DNA from: Exiguobacterium sp. s193
GTDB taxonomy: Bacteria > Bacillota > Bacilli > Exiguobacteriales > Exiguobacteriaceae
Direction: 5' to 3'
NCBI RefSeq assembly: GCF_018618755.1
Contig: NZ_JACSMR010000006.1
Span: 62,001 to 126,000, forward strand
DNA length: 64,000 bases
Part shown: piece after piece, positions 44,535 to 54,696 of the stretch
Layout of the letters: each line of letters opens with the position of its first letter
How positions within the stretch are numbered: the first letter of the stretch is position 1
Notes under the pieces: generated by a model
Databases searched by the model: none
Told to the model about the DNA's origin: nothing
Seen by the model: the letters and a program-made list of their open reading frames with translations, nothing else
Translations under genes and position numbers: made by a program

Positions 44535-45707
44535 ATGAATTTTATGAAACCTTTTATTAATGAAGCGTGGGAACGAGCACGCTTTGAACAAATGATGCCC
44601 GTCCAAGAACAAGCCATTCCTTTAATCCGGGAAGGTAAAGATGTTTTGGTCGAGGCACCGACAGGAACGGGGAAAACGCTCGCTTATGTCATTCCAGCCC
44701 TCGAGCGCATTGATCCGAATGAACCACACGTTCAAGTCGCCATCACGGCACCGACACGAGAACTCGTCATGCAAATTCATCAAGTCATCCAATTGTTTGC
44801 CCAGGGAAGTGGGATTAAGTCAGGAGCGTTCATCGGTGGCGTTGAGTTAAAACGTCAATATGAACGTCTCAAGAAAAAACCACAAATCATCGTTGGGACA
44901 CCAGGACGGTTAGTTGAATTGATTGACTCGAAAAAGTTGAAAATGCATAAAGTGAAATTGATTGTTTTAGATGAAGCCGATCAAATCTACGAAAGTGGAA
45001 TGAGTGCATCGGCGACACGAATCGCGAACAGTGCGCTTCGTGACCGTCAGTTAGCACTCGTTTCAGCAACGTTACCTGAACGGACGGCAGAATGGGGACG
45101 GACACTTTCGAACGAACCAGAAGTGATCCGGGTTGAACGGACGGAGACGTCACAAGTCAAGTTTGGTTATATCGAAACATCACGTCGTCTAAAACCAGAA
45201 ATGTTACGCCGTTTGTCTAATATGCAACAAGTAAAAGTGTTGACGTTTATTAATAACCGCTCATTCCTCGGTCCGCTAAACGGTGAATTAAGCAAGTTTT
45301 CGCTGAAATACCGGATTTTAGATGCGGAAAAAGGGAAAAGAGAACGGATGGAGACGTTACGTTCTTACAAGCGTGGAGAGTTTCCGTTACTCGTCACGAC
45401 AGGGCTTGCTGCGCGTGGGTTAGATATTGATGCCGTCACGCATGTCGTGCATTATGATTTACCAGAATCCCTTGATGATTTTGTCCACCGTTCAGGTCGA
45501 ACAGGACGTGGGAACGCGTCAGGTATGGTCCTTGCGCTTGTCACGGATCATGATCTGAAACACCTGAAAACATTAACAAAACAAATGGGTGTGGAAATTG
45601 AACCAATGGAGATTTATGGCGGGGAATTGATTCCAAAACGTGAAGTCAAGGAACCCGAAGCACTTAAAAGTCCGGCGAAACCACACCGGAAAGGATCAAC
45701 GCGATGA
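44535..45707 (+). CDS. yfmL: DEAD-box RNA helicase, YfmL-like
   Basis: The 390-aa helicase has motif I APTGTGKT (about residue 41), Ia PTRELV, Ib TPGRL, II DEAD (LVLDEADQIYESG), III SAT and VI HRSGRTGRG. Length and the short C-terminus resemble B. subtilis YfmL, a ribosome-assembly helicase needed in the cold. The downstream gene overlaps by 4 nt. A larger DEAD-box helicase (cshA) is encoded at 57 kb, so two paralogues are present. The yfmL name is by resemblance. Confidence 0.85.
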   Translation: MNFMKPFINEAWERARFEQMMPVQEQAIPLIREGKDVLVEAPTGTGKTLAYVIPALERIDPNEPHVQVAITAPTRELVMQIHQVIQLFAQGSGIKSGAFIGGVELKRQYERLKKKPQIIVGTPGRLVELIDSKKLKMHKVKLIVLDEADQIYESGMSASATRIANSALRDRQLALVSATLPERTAEWGRTLSNEPEVIRVERTETSQVKFGYIETSRRLKPEMLRRLSNMQQVKVLTFINNRSFLGPLNGELSKFSLKYRILDAEKGKRERMETLRSYKRGEFPLLVTTGLAARGLDIDAVTHVVHYDLPESLDDFVHRSGRTGRGNASGMVLALVTDHDLKHLKTLTKQMGVEIEPMEIYGGELIPKREVKEPEALKSPAKPHRKGSTR

Positions 45708-46348
45708 AAAGTGAGCGAAAGATTATCCCGTTTCCGACAACTGTATCCGAAGCAGAGATGAACACAGCGCTCAAAACCCTTTATCAAGAAGCAGCCACTG
45801 CTCGAAGCACCGACTGGGTCGCATTTATCGAAGAAATCGCGACGGAAGGCCGCTGGTATTTAAAAGATGCCGAATTGTTCCGAGATTTGTTCGTCGACTG
45901 GGCGATTTTTTATGAAACCGATGAACAAGGGAAAACCCCCCATGGACGTTTTTTAGATCAAGTCAAAGAAGATATGTCTCAAAGTCTATATCGTGCTTTA
46001 AGAGGGTTAGCTGATCCTGTTCCATCGCTCTTTCTCGTGAAAGAGGAAGGTGTCGTCGACATCATGTCGGAACAAACGTACCAAACCGATTTGACGGAGA
46101 TTGATGTCGAGGTTGGTGATTTGTTAGTTGGAAAACTGCTCTACATTTCAGGGAAATGGCGATTCGCGATTGCTTATATGAAGGTCGCTCGTGCGCTAGT
46201 ACCTGAAGTGCGTATCCTGTTAGCTGATTTTGTCGATGAGGTGGGTGAAGACGCGTTGCTACGCCAGTATCCTGAGTTTTGTGCAGAGTTAATTGATTTA
46301 TTACTCGATATCGAAGAGGGAAACATTACACCACGACCTGAAGCATGA
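45704..46348 (+). CDS. Hypothetical protein cotranscribed with yfmL
   Basis: A 214-aa soluble protein, mostly helical and acidic. It contains repeats of aromatic-acidic segments (WVAFIEEIATEGRWYLKDAELFRDLFVDWAIFYE) and a C-terminal helical part with LLADFVDEVGEDALLRQYPEFCAEL. No catalytic motif is recognised. The ATG overlaps the yfmL stop, so a functional link with RNA or ribosome metabolism is plausible but unproven. The IS element begins 13 nt after its stop, where its terminator would be expected. Confidence 0.7.
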   Translation: MKSERKIIPFPTTVSEAEMNTALKTLYQEAATARSTDWVAFIEEIATEGRWYLKDAELFRDLFVDWAIFYETDEQGKTPHGRFLDQVKEDMSQSLYRALRGLADPVPSLFLVKEEGVVDIMSEQTYQTDLTEIDVEVGDLLVGKLLYISGKWRFAIAYMKVARALVPEVRILLADFVDEVGEDALLRQYPEFCAELIDLLLDIEEGNITPRPEA

Positions 46349-46396
46349 CAGTAAAAAAGTAAGAGGCTGGGACATAACTAGCTGACTTTTAAAAAA

Positions 46397-46442
46397 ATAA
46401 GGGATTGCCATCCTCACGATGCGCAATCCCTTATTTTTTCGT
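46397..46442. terminator. Terminator inside the IS left end
   Basis: AATAAGGGATTG pairs with CAATCCCTTATT, followed by TTTTTT on the plus strand and a T-run on the minus strand. It would end transposase transcription and also act for the yfmL operon. Confidence 0.8.
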
Positions 46443-46451
46443 CACCGCTTT

Positions 46452-48035
46452 TTAAATTGCCCCTCGGGCAATACTTCGGGTGAGCCACTTTCTTAGATTT
46501 ACTGCCATAAGAATGAAGCCAAGCTCACGTTTCACCTTTGCTTTTCCTCTTACGGAAAAACGAGTGAAACGCAAATTAGCCTTCAGATTCCCAAAAACTG
46601 GTTCTACGTCTATCTTACGTTTTGCGTAGATTTTCCCGGTTTTTTGATCTGAAAGCAGGTCCTTTACCTGTTGCTTTTGCTCTTCCCACGAAACGTTTAC
46701 TCGGACTTGGCGATGACGCCCCTCCTCTGCCTTGGTACAGAGAGAGCGAAGCGGGCAGTCATCACAACTCTCACTTTCGTACACCTTGAAATCGCGGGTA
46801 AAACCATATCGGTCCGTCCTCTTAGACATATAACGGAACGTCACGTTCTGTCCGTTCGGGCATACAAAGTGATCGGTTGTTTCATCGTAGGACCAATTGG
46901 CGATATTAAAAGGGTGATTACGCCATTTTCGCTTTTTCTCTTTTTGGAACATCGTATAGGGAACGAGCGGAATGCGCCCTCGACGCATCAGAATCTCCTG
47001 ATAATTTTCTTGGCTTCCATAGCCGGCGTCCGCAACGATATGTTCCGGTAAAGTAAGATACGAGGCAACCTCATCTAAAAATGGGATTAACGTACGGGCA
47101 TCGGTCGGATTAGGATAGACATCATAAGCGAGGGTATATTGACCTTCGGTCGCAATCTAGACGTTGTACCCAGGCTTGAGTTGTCCATTTTTCATATGGT
47201 CTTCCTTCATCCGCATAAACGTCGCATCCGTATCCGTCTTCGAATAGCTGTTCCGTCCATCAAACGTCTCCTTTTGGACGGCATACTTCCTTTTTCTTTC
47301 CACGAACTCAGCGAATTTTTTTCGGGAAAGATGGGGTTGCTTTCGTTCGGAACGAAGCCGTTTTCTCTCCTGCGTATCTGAACTTGCCTCGATTTCTTGA
47401 TTGATAGAAGCGATTCGTTCCTCCAAAACATCACCGATATGCTCGAGTTCAGGAATGGTCAGTTCGTCTGGACTTTCCCGTTCAATCTCCGGTAAGATTT
47501 CCTGTGCGACGAGTTCTTCATAGAGAAGATTAGACTTTTCAACGAGCGACGTACTATATCGTTCGACGGATTTTCGCCAGACGAACGTATATCGATTCGC
47601 ATTCGCTTCTAGTTTCGTACCATCAATGAAAATCGCTTCTTCCTTAATTTCTCCCATCTCGACGAGATGGCAACGGAAGGTGACGAACGCCTGCTTCAGG
47701 ATAGGTGTGACTGCCGGGTGCACTCGAAAGCGATTGATCGTACGATAGCTCGGTTCATTCCCTTGAGCGAGCCACATCATACGCAGACTGTCTTGAAGGA
47801 GTCCTTCGATCTTCCGACCGGAGAAGACCGATTGCGTATAGGCGCATAAAATGATTTTCATCATCATGCGTGGATGATAGGCGGGGCAGCCTGTCGTTCG
47901 CATGAAAGGCTCGAACACATCGTCTGGAATGGACTCGACAAGATGATGAACGGCGAATGCGATATCATTTTCTTGAAGACGAATTTCTAAATCTAAAGGC
48001 AGAACCAACTGGTTCATGTTATAATTTTTAAACAT
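46452..48035 (-). pseudogene. IS1182-type transposase split by an amber codon
   Basis: Two same-frame pieces make one DDE transposase of about 527 codons. The N-terminal piece (47157-48035, 292 aa) starts [17 protein letters not shown] and has the DUF772-like [22 protein letters not shown] and [14 protein letters not shown] segments, ending GYNV. TAG at 47159-47157 interrupts; the frame continues IATEGQYTLAYDVYPNPTD and VADAGYGSQENYQ (catalytic Asp region) to the C-terminal part with the cysteine motif CDDCPLRSLC. Family members usually read GYNVQ here, so a CAG-to-TAG change explains it. Probably inactive unless the amber codon is read through. Confidence 0.88.
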
Positions 48036-48207
48036 AAGGACACCTCCGATGGTTATGGTTTCGTCACTTTAACTTTATCAGAGGCAGTCCTTATTTGTTT
48101 ACTTAAAATATGTTTTTCATCATAAGAAGAAGGCCCTCGAAACGAAAAACGTTTCGAGGGCCTTCTCATTTATAAAGCTGAGTTATGTCCCAGCCTCTTT
48201 TTCTCAT

Positions 48208-49998
48208 TTAAAAATCTTGATGGTAGACGGCGATATCATTTTTTTCACGATTTTTGATGCGATACATCGCGAGATCGGCGTGTTTCAGCCAACTTTCTAA
48301 ATCATCATTTTCAAAAAATGGAGCGACACCGATGCTAGCCGAGACATGTAACGTTTGCCCTTTATAAACATAAGGGCGACGTAATAGGTGCAAGAAGTGT
48401 TTACACCGACGCCGGAGTGAGAATTCATCTTCAGCCGAAGTCAGTAATGCAAATTCATCACCTCCTAGTCTATAAATTGATTCATCGGCTTCCAGTTCAT
48501 GATTCATTCGGCGAGCGACTTCAATTAAAACGTAATCGCCGGCTTCGTGTCCGTACGTGTCGTTTACTAGCTTGAAGCCGTCTAAATCGAGCAACGCAAG
48601 GTAATTGACGGAACTTTTCAATGATAAGAATGTTCGTTCGAGCGCACGACGGTTACCGATTCCGGTCAAGACATCATGAAAAGCATGATACTCGATTCGT
48701 TGTTGTCGCTCCTTTTGTTCCGTCACATCATGTAAAACTAAAAAATGACCGACCGATTTTGAATTGATTTGAATCGGGATTTTTGTTACATCATATTGCC
48801 GGTTCCTCTCATCCAAGTATTGCTGTGGGTTAAGGTGCAAAGAAGACTGCAGGTGCAGGAGAGGATTGGTTGGCGTTTCAATTGATAAGGAAGACGTTTT
48901 GAATAACACTTGTGCCGCAAGATTCGCGTACGTAGCGGTTTCATTTTGACTGAACCGAACAATCGGATCTGGGTGACTGGCGAAAAGCGGTAGAACTTGT
49001 TGTTCACTTTTTTTAATCTGTTGAATGCGGTGTTCGATGCGAGTAGCTAATTGTTCATTTCGCTCCGTTAACTTTTCGACCAGCATGGTATGCTGTCTTG
49101 CGATGAAGATTTGACGAATGATGAGTAATAGCAAAATGATGAATACATCAAATTTCTTCCCTTCGAGTTCGATGACATAATGTAAAAACAATGGAATTGC
49201 AAGTAAAGGCAGCCACGTTCTTTGAACGATGGGGGATGCTGGTTTCCCTTCAGTGATGTGATCGAGATGCCACAAGATAGCGGCACTTTGAGCGAGGCGA
49301 ATCAAAATGGGTGAAAATACTAAATATTGGGCTGTGAAGTCTGGAAAGTAGACTGCAGAAACTTCATACATCCCGCGGATGAAAAGCGATAGGAATAACA
49401 GCGTTAACGTCGTCCGGGAAACCCAATGTGTTTCTTGAATGAAAAAGAAGTAGAAGAAAACAAACAGACCGAGTGAAGTGTTAACGATAACAATCATGTC
49501 GTACGGGAATGTACTGACAGCTGCGTCGGTGACTTCGCTTAATGAATGGAAGGCAGCGAGACCTAAAAAAACGACGATGATCAGCGCATCGATGAAGGCC
49601 AGTAAGTGTTGGGAAAAACTTTTTTGTGAGACAATCCGGTAAAACAGGCCAACCAAAAATAGATAATGCGACAATGAGAAGCAGATTAAGCTGAAGTAAG
49701 TCGGAACAGACAAGGTGCTACTGAATAGATTGATAGTTTCAAAGATAGAGGCGAGTAAGGACAGCATCAGTGAGCCGAAGGCGATGAGCCAAAATTTTCG
49801 TCTCGGCACAATGAGTTGTTGTTCTTTTTTATAGGCCATGAGGATAAAGGCAGCGATTAATAGAAACGACAAGTATTCGAGGACTTGTTCGACTGCATGA
49901 GTTGTAAAGGAGTCTTGGTTGTATGAAAAAAGTATTAAAATCAACGAGATGATTAATAGCGATGGAAACCATCGCGTGAAGTAGGGGGATTGTTGCAT
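48208..49998 (-). CDS. Membrane-bound diguanylate cyclase (PAS-GGDEF)
   Basis: A 596-aa protein with about eight membrane segments in the first ~300 residues, a short coiled coil, a PAS-like region (about residues 335-425) and a C-terminal GGDEF domain (about 435-596) with intact RLGGDEFAL and DLDGFKLVNDTYGHEAGD. It should make c-di-GMP. The inhibitory RxxD site expected before GGDEF reads EADE, so feedback inhibition by product is probably absent. ATG 49998 after TAGGAGGAACAGTCG. It lies 12 nt after a paralogue with the same architecture. Confidence 0.9.
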   Translation of the reverse strand: MQQSPYFTRWFPSLLIISLILILFSYNQDSFTTHAVEQVLEYLSFLLIAAFILMAYKKEQQLIVPRRKFWLIAFGSLMLSLLASIFETINLFSSTLSVPTYFSLICFSLSHYLFLVGLFYRIVSQKSFSQHLLAFIDALIIVVFLGLAAFHSLSEVTDAAVSTFPYDMIVIVNTSLGLFVFFYFFFIQETHWVSRTTLTLLFLSLFIRGMYEVSAVYFPDFTAQYLVFSPILIRLAQSAAILWHLDHITEGKPASPIVQRTWLPLLAIPLFLHYVIELEGKKFDVFIILLLLIIRQIFIARQHTMLVEKLTERNEQLATRIEHRIQQIKKSEQQVLPLFASHPDPIVRFSQNETATYANLAAQVLFKTSSLSIETPTNPLLHLQSSLHLNPQQYLDERNRQYDVTKIPIQINSKSVGHFLVLHDVTEQKERQQRIEYHAFHDVLTGIGNRRALERTFLSLKSSVNYLALLDLDGFKLVNDTYGHEAGDYVLIEVARRMNHELEADESIYRLGGDEFALLTSAEDEFSLRRRCKHFLHLLRRPYVYKGQTLHVSASIGVAPFFENDDLESWLKHADLAMYRIKNREKNDIAVYHQDF

Positions 49999-50010
49999 CG
50001 ACTGTTCCTC

Positions 50011-51852
50011 CTAATTTCGTTTTAGTTGGGCTGCGAACTGGAAGTTGTTTTTATTCGTATTTTTTATATGATACATCGCTTCATCGGCTCTGATGAGTAA
50101 GACGTTCGAACTTTTTCCATCGTTCGGATAAAGTGAAATTCCGATTGAAGGTGTGACGGACATGATTTGATTGTTAATATGAAAAGGTTCATTCAGTGAT
50201 GCAAGTAACGTCGTTGCAAAGGCAGTCGTTTCTTGTTCATCCCGTAGTAAGAACAAGATGAATTCATCTCCACCAAGCCGGGCAACGAGTTCATCTTGCT
50301 GAGTCAACTGTTGCAGACGGTAGGCGGTTTCTTGTAACAGTAAATCACCAGCATCATGTCCGTACGTATCATTAATGGCTTTAAAACCATCTAAATCGAC
50401 AAACAATAAAGAGCCATATCGGATCGCCGGGAGGAGAGTTTGCAGCTGCTCTTCAAAAAATCGTCGGTTCGGTAAACGGGTCAAGGCATCGTGATTTCCT
50501 AACTTTTCTAACCATTGTTCTTGGCGCACATCATCTGTGATATCGGATAAGATGATAAAGACACGTTCTTGGTCGGCGATACAAATCGATGTCATCGTAT
50601 AAATCAGTTCCTCTTGATCCCGTTGCACATAAAACGTTTTCGATAGGGAAGGGACGCCTTTATTGGCATGTAATGTGTCCATTACTTGTTTGAAAAGATG
50701 GGTCTGTTCGTCTGTTAACGGCTTCTCCATCCATCCTTTCCGAATGGCTGCAGGATTTCCGGATAGAATATGACTCGCTTGATTGACTTCAAGCACCATT
50801 TGCGGATAGGAGAGGAACAATGCCTTGAACTCCTGTTCACGTAACCGGAGAAGCTCTGTTTTTTGTGACACGATGTTTTCTAAGTTTTCTTGAAGGGACG
50901 TTGTTTCTCGCAAAAGACGGATGTTTTCACGGTAGGAAAGAAACTGCCGCGTTAAAAAAAGTAAGAAGGTCGTCGCGATCGTAATGAAGTAAAAACGTGT
51001 TGAAACAGGAGAAAAGGTGACATAGGTAATTAAAAGCAGCAATAAGATATATGAAAAAGAAGGACGGAGGATTTGTTCGATGCGAAGCATAAAGTCTTGC
51101 TGTTTTTTTATGACTGGTAACTGCCGCGATAATAAGAAGCTGATGAAAAAATAACTACTTAACGGATAGAGCGGTAATAAGAGTGTCGCGTAAACTGTAA
51201 AGTCGTTAAATAAAAAACTGTAGAAGAGAAAATTCATGATGCCGAGTAAAAAAGTACCACTCGTCAGAAAAATGAAAGACGTCAAAGATACCTCTTTTTT
51301 TAAGCCGGAAGCATACAGTAAAAAGAAAAACAGTGTGAGTAAAATCGTCAGAAAAGCATAAAGCAACCAACTGCTTTGTTGAAGGGGTGTCTTTGTAAAT
51401 TCAGGAATGAATTGAAAGATCGTAAGGTAACCGACAATCATCGAGACCGTAAAGAGCGTCAAGGAATCAAGAATCAGTAATTTTTGAGAACGTAAATGTT
51501 CGAAATCAAGCAACTGATACAAGAAAAAGTTAATCATTAATAAATGAATCGTATATGGAAAATCGAGGGCTACGTTCAAGTTGACGGATGTCAACGAAAA
51601 ATAGCCGCTAATCAGTGTCCCCAAATCACTAATAAAGTAGGCGGTCATCGCAAGAATCAGCCAAGCTAGCTTTCGTGAGGGTGACCTGCGATAGTATGTA
51701 GCGCTAGCTAGTACAATTGCCAAGGAACCAATGGCACTCAAAGTGACAGCGAGTGGAGCGACATATGAATCCGGACTGAGGAATAGAACGGCATATGAGA
51801 CAACTAAATAAACGATGATTCCTCCTGTCATCCGTTTAAAGACATGTGGCAT
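50011..51852 (-). CDS. Membrane-bound diguanylate cyclase (PAS-GGDEF), paralogue
   Basis: A 613-aa protein with the same layout as its neighbour: about eight membrane segments, a PAS-like segment (FLSYPQMVLEVNQASHILSGNP) and GGDEF with RLGGDEFILFL and DLDGFKAINDTYGHDAGD. The I-site position reads TQQD, lacking the Arg. The two genes are probably a tandem duplication that diverged and form an operon. The membrane part may sense a signal; nothing in the sequence says which. Confidence 0.9.
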   Translation of the reverse strand: MPHVFKRMTGGIIVYLVVSYAVLFLSPDSYVAPLAVTLSAIGSLAIVLASATYYRRSPSRKLAWLILAMTAYFISDLGTLISGYFSLTSVNLNVALDFPYTIHLLMINFFLYQLLDFEHLRSQKLLILDSLTLFTVSMIVGYLTIFQFIPEFTKTPLQQSSWLLYAFLTILLTLFFFLLYASGLKKEVSLTSFIFLTSGTFLLGIMNFLFYSFLFNDFTVYATLLLPLYPLSSYFFISFLLSRQLPVIKKQQDFMLRIEQILRPSFSYILLLLLITYVTFSPVSTRFYFITIATTFLLFLTRQFLSYRENIRLLRETTSLQENLENIVSQKTELLRLREQEFKALFLSYPQMVLEVNQASHILSGNPAAIRKGWMEKPLTDEQTHLFKQVMDTLHANKGVPSLSKTFYVQRDQEELIYTMTSICIADQERVFIILSDITDDVRQEQWLEKLGNHDALTRLPNRRFFEEQLQTLLPAIRYGSLLFVDLDGFKAINDTYGHDAGDLLLQETAYRLQQLTQQDELVARLGGDEFILFLLRDEQETTAFATTLLASLNEPFHINNQIMSVTPSIGISLYPNDGKSSNVLLIRADEAMYHIKNTNKNNFQFAAQLKRN

Positions 51853-51961
51853 AAGAAGACCTCCTTTTTCAAAAAAAGTAAGAGAACAATTTGAAATGGA
51901 AAACGTTATAGGTTATTACCCTCTATTTAGTAAAAAGTCACCTTTAGAAAAGAAGTAGACA

Positions 51962-51993
51962 AAAAAACACCCTCTTCCGATAGAAAGAGGGTA
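51962..51993 (-). terminator. Intrinsic terminator of the yfmR unit
   Basis: On the minus strand ACCCTCTT-TCTATCGG-AAGAGGGT is followed by GTTTTTTTG. It lies about 70 nt after the yfmR stop and before the GGDEF operon promoter region. Confidence 0.85.
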
Positions 51994-52059
51994 GAGAATC
52001 AATCAGTACGATTCAGTGTGGTTTTTATCAAAATTAGGCAACGATCCGCATAAGACTGA

Positions 52060-53952
52060 TTATTTTTTGTAGGTTTCGTAGGCTTCAATTTTCTCAGACA
52101 AGTAAGACCAATAGTCCATCAGTTGATCGAGGTGGACTTTTCCTTTTTCAATCTTTTGATAGAGCTCGTTGACTTGACCGATGTCGCTACCGGCAGAAGC
52201 AAGCTGTTGTTCGAGTTGTTCAAGCTCAGCTTCCGCGTCTTCAATCTGTGTCTCAATCGTTGTCCAGTCTTGCTGTTCCTGATAAGACAATTTTTTCGGG
52301 ACCTCGATTGGCGGCAACATCTCTTCTTTTACCTCAGTCACGAGAGTTGCTTCGGGTGCATCCTCGTCACGCTGTTCCAAGTAGTCCGTGTACTGCCCAT
52401 AATAAGAGACGATCGTATTATTCTCGAACGCAAGTAACCGGTCGACGACTCGATCGAGGAAATAACGGTCGTGACTGACCGTTATGACCGTCCCGGGGAA
52501 GGACTCGAGATAATCTTCAAGAACCGACAGCGTTTCTGTATCTAAATCATTCGTCGGCTCATCGAGGAATAAGACGTTTGGTTCATCCATCAAGATCGTC
52601 AATAATTTAAGTCGGCGCTTTTCGCCACCAGACAATTTACCAATCGGCTTATACTGTGCTTCCGGCTTGAATAAAAATTGTTCAAGCATCTGACTGGCCG
52701 TGATTTCCTGACCATCAAGTGTCGTGATCACCTGGGCAATCCGTTCGACTTCATCGATGACACGACGTTCCGGGTGCGTGAACTCGGCGAACTGTCCATA
52801 AAAACCGACTTTGACCGTTTCCCCGTGCACGATTTCCCCTTGAGTCGGTTCAAGTTGTTTCGCTAAAATCGATAACAATGTCGATTTCCCGCTCCCATTC
52901 CGACCGACGATGCCGTAACGTTCCTTCCGACCAAATAACCAACTGAATGACTGGAACAACGTCCGTTCACCAAACGTATGACCAAGTTCCGTTGCTTCGA
53001 TGACTTTCTTACCGAGGCGTGTCGAGCCGACTTGTACTTCAAGTGTTGCCTCTTCTTCTTCATAAGAGAGTTCTTGGAGTGCGTCGACTCGCTGAATCCG
53101 TGCTTTTTGTTTTGTCGTCCGTGCCTTTGCACCACGACGTAACCATGCCAGTTCGCGGCGTAGGATGTTTTGACGCTTCTCTTCCATTGAAGCCGTCCGT
53201 TCACGGCGCTCGGCCCGCTTTTCAAGGAATGATTCATAGTTTCCGACATAAAAATGAGCCGTCCCGTTCGCGATTTCCATCATGTGATTCGTGACGCGGT
53301 TCAAGAAGTACCGATCGTGAGTGATTAACAAAATTGCCCCACGGTATTCTCTAATCTGTGACTCGAGCCAAGTAATTGTTTCTGCATCGAGTTCATTCGT
53401 CGGCTCATCGAGTAGTAATAAATCAGCTTCGTCGAGTAAAGCTTCTGCCAAGCCGACGCGTTTGCGTTGACCACCTGATAACGAACCGATTTTTGCTTCT
53501 AAGTCCGTGATTCCGAGCCGCGTTAAAATCATTTTAAGGCGAGACTCCGTATCCCAGGCATTTGCAGCATCAATTTCTGTTTGGGCATCGATGAAACGCT
53601 TAAGTAACGTTTCACTTGTCGGGTCTTGCTCAAGTGCTAGACGGGCCGTTTCGTAATGGCGTAAAGCATTGATCGTTGGTGTGTTTCCGGAGAGAAGTAC
53701 TTCCATCACCGTTTGATCTTCCGGATAATCGGTTGATTGTGAGAGCAAACGAATCCGGTAGTCGTTTGGATGATGCAGCTCACCGAAGTCAGCGGTCTCT
53801 TTTCCTGCTAAAATATGAAGCAGTGTCGATTTTCCCGTGCCGTTGACACCGATGATGCCAATTCGGTCACCGGGCGTGACGGAAAACGTCACATCTTCAA
53901 AAACGATTTTATCAGCAAATTCTTTTTTTAATTGATCTACTTTAAGTAGCAT
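52060..53952 (-). CDS. yfmR: ABC-F ATPase of the Uup/YfmR group
   Basis: A soluble 630-aa protein with two ABC domains (Walker A IGVNGTGKSTLL about residue 35 and VGRNGSGKSTLL about residue 350; signatures LSGGQRKR and LSGGEKRR). An arm and a basic linker lie between them, and a C-terminal coiled coil (about residues 550-630) defines the Uup subgroup. B. subtilis YfmR assists ribosomes on difficult sequences, partly redundant with EF-P. Unlike the ABC-F at 38.8 kb it has no attenuator-like leader. plsC lies immediately upstream, with only 1 nt between. Confidence 0.9.
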   Translation of the reverse strand: MLLKVDQLKKEFADKIVFEDVTFSVTPGDRIGIIGVNGTGKSTLLHILAGKETADFGELHHPNDYRIRLLSQSTDYPEDQTVMEVLLSGNTPTINALRHYETARLALEQDPTSETLLKRFIDAQTEIDAANAWDTESRLKMILTRLGITDLEAKIGSLSGGQRKRVGLAEALLDEADLLLLDEPTNELDAETITWLESQIREYRGAILLITHDRYFLNRVTNHMMEIANGTAHFYVGNYESFLEKRAERRERTASMEEKRQNILRRELAWLRRGAKARTTKQKARIQRVDALQELSYEEEEATLEVQVGSTRLGKKVIEATELGHTFGERTLFQSFSWLFGRKERYGIVGRNGSGKSTLLSILAKQLEPTQGEIVHGETVKVGFYGQFAEFTHPERRVIDEVERIAQVITTLDGQEITASQMLEQFLFKPEAQYKPIGKLSGGEKRRLKLLTILMDEPNVLFLDEPTNDLDTETLSVLEDYLESFPGTVITVSHDRYFLDRVVDRLLAFENNTIVSYYGQYTDYLEQRDEDAPEATLVTEVKEEMLPPIEVPKKLSYQEQQDWTTIETQIEDAEAELEQLEQQLASAGSDIGQVNELYQKIEKGKVHLDQLMDYWSYLSEKIEAYETYKK

Positions 53953-53953
53953 G

Positions 53954-54652
53954 TCAGACTCCTTCTACGATGTGCTTGATTTGTTGTTCAACAGTAGCGA
54001 CGAGTTCCTTTTGAGTCATCGTCGCGGGGTCGATGGAAGGAAGAATCGTCACATCAACAGTGGCCGGTCGAATTCGTCCGGTCTCTTCCATGACACGGTA
54101 GCTTCCTGAAATGGCAATCGGAACGACACGTGCACCACTAGATGTTGCTAGGGTGAAGCTCCCTGCTTTGAACTCGGCAATCGGTCCGCCTTTCGACCGG
54201 GTACCTTCCGGGAAGATGATCATCGATTGACCGTCTTTGATGGTTTCGACACCGGCACGAATCGCTTTTAAGGATTGCCGTCGATCTTTTCGGTCAATCA
54301 TGACACAGCCCATTAAATTCATCCAGACATTGACGATCGGAATTTTATTGACTTCGATTTTCGAAATAAAAGCTTTTGGTTTGTCGATATGCCCAAGCAA
54401 AATCGGAATATCAAAATTCCCTTGGTGGTTGGCAATGAAGACGACTGGTTGATCAGATGGAATATTTTCTTCACCTGTCAGGCGGACTTTCACTCCTGCT
54501 AAGCGAAGGAGGGAGTTCGCCCATGCGTGCGCTACTTTTTGGGTATAGGCATAGCGTGCTGTATGCGTCCGACGTTTTGCCCCGGGCAAAAATGGTAATG
54601 TAAGAGGTAACACTAGTCCAAAGTGAATGAACCAGATAATCGTGCGTAACAT
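53954..54652 (-). CDS. plsC: 1-acyl-sn-glycerol-3-phosphate acyltransferase
   Basis: The 232-aa protein has the acyltransferase motif NHQGNFD (H-x4-D, about residue 75), the second motif FPEGTRSKGG (about residue 150) and VVPIAISGSY, with an N-terminal hydrophobic segment for membrane association. It makes phosphatidic acid from lysophosphatidic acid and acyl-ACP or acyl-CoA. It is separated from yfmR by one base, so they form one operon. Confidence 0.92.
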   Translation of the reverse strand: MLRTIIWFIHFGLVLPLTLPFLPGAKRRTHTARYAYTQKVAHAWANSLLRLAGVKVRLTGEENIPSDQPVVFIANHQGNFDIPILLGHIDKPKAFISKIEVNKIPIVNVWMNLMGCVMIDRKDRRQSLKAIRAGVETIKDGQSMIIFPEGTRSKGGPIAEFKAGSFTLATSSGARVVPIAISGSYRVMEETGRIRPATVDVTILPSIDPATMTQKELVATVEQQIKHIVEGV

Positions 54653-54696
54653 GATGACATCAAACTCCTTTTTAACGGTATATTATGATTGTACAA

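Larger units (their letters stand above)
46361..48199 (-). mobile_element. IS1182-family insertion sequence
   Basis: An 1839-bp element with matching inverted ends: AAGAGGCTGGGACATAACT at the left and its complement at the right (19 bp perfect, then GCT after a 1-2 nt offset). It contains one interrupted transposase gene on the minus strand. Internal hairpins lie near both ends (46397-46442 and 48126-48166). It is inserted in the gap between the convergent 45704 gene and the GGDEF gene. No target duplication is clear; the flanks are A-rich on the left and T-rich on the right, as if a terminator was the target. Confidence 0.9.
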
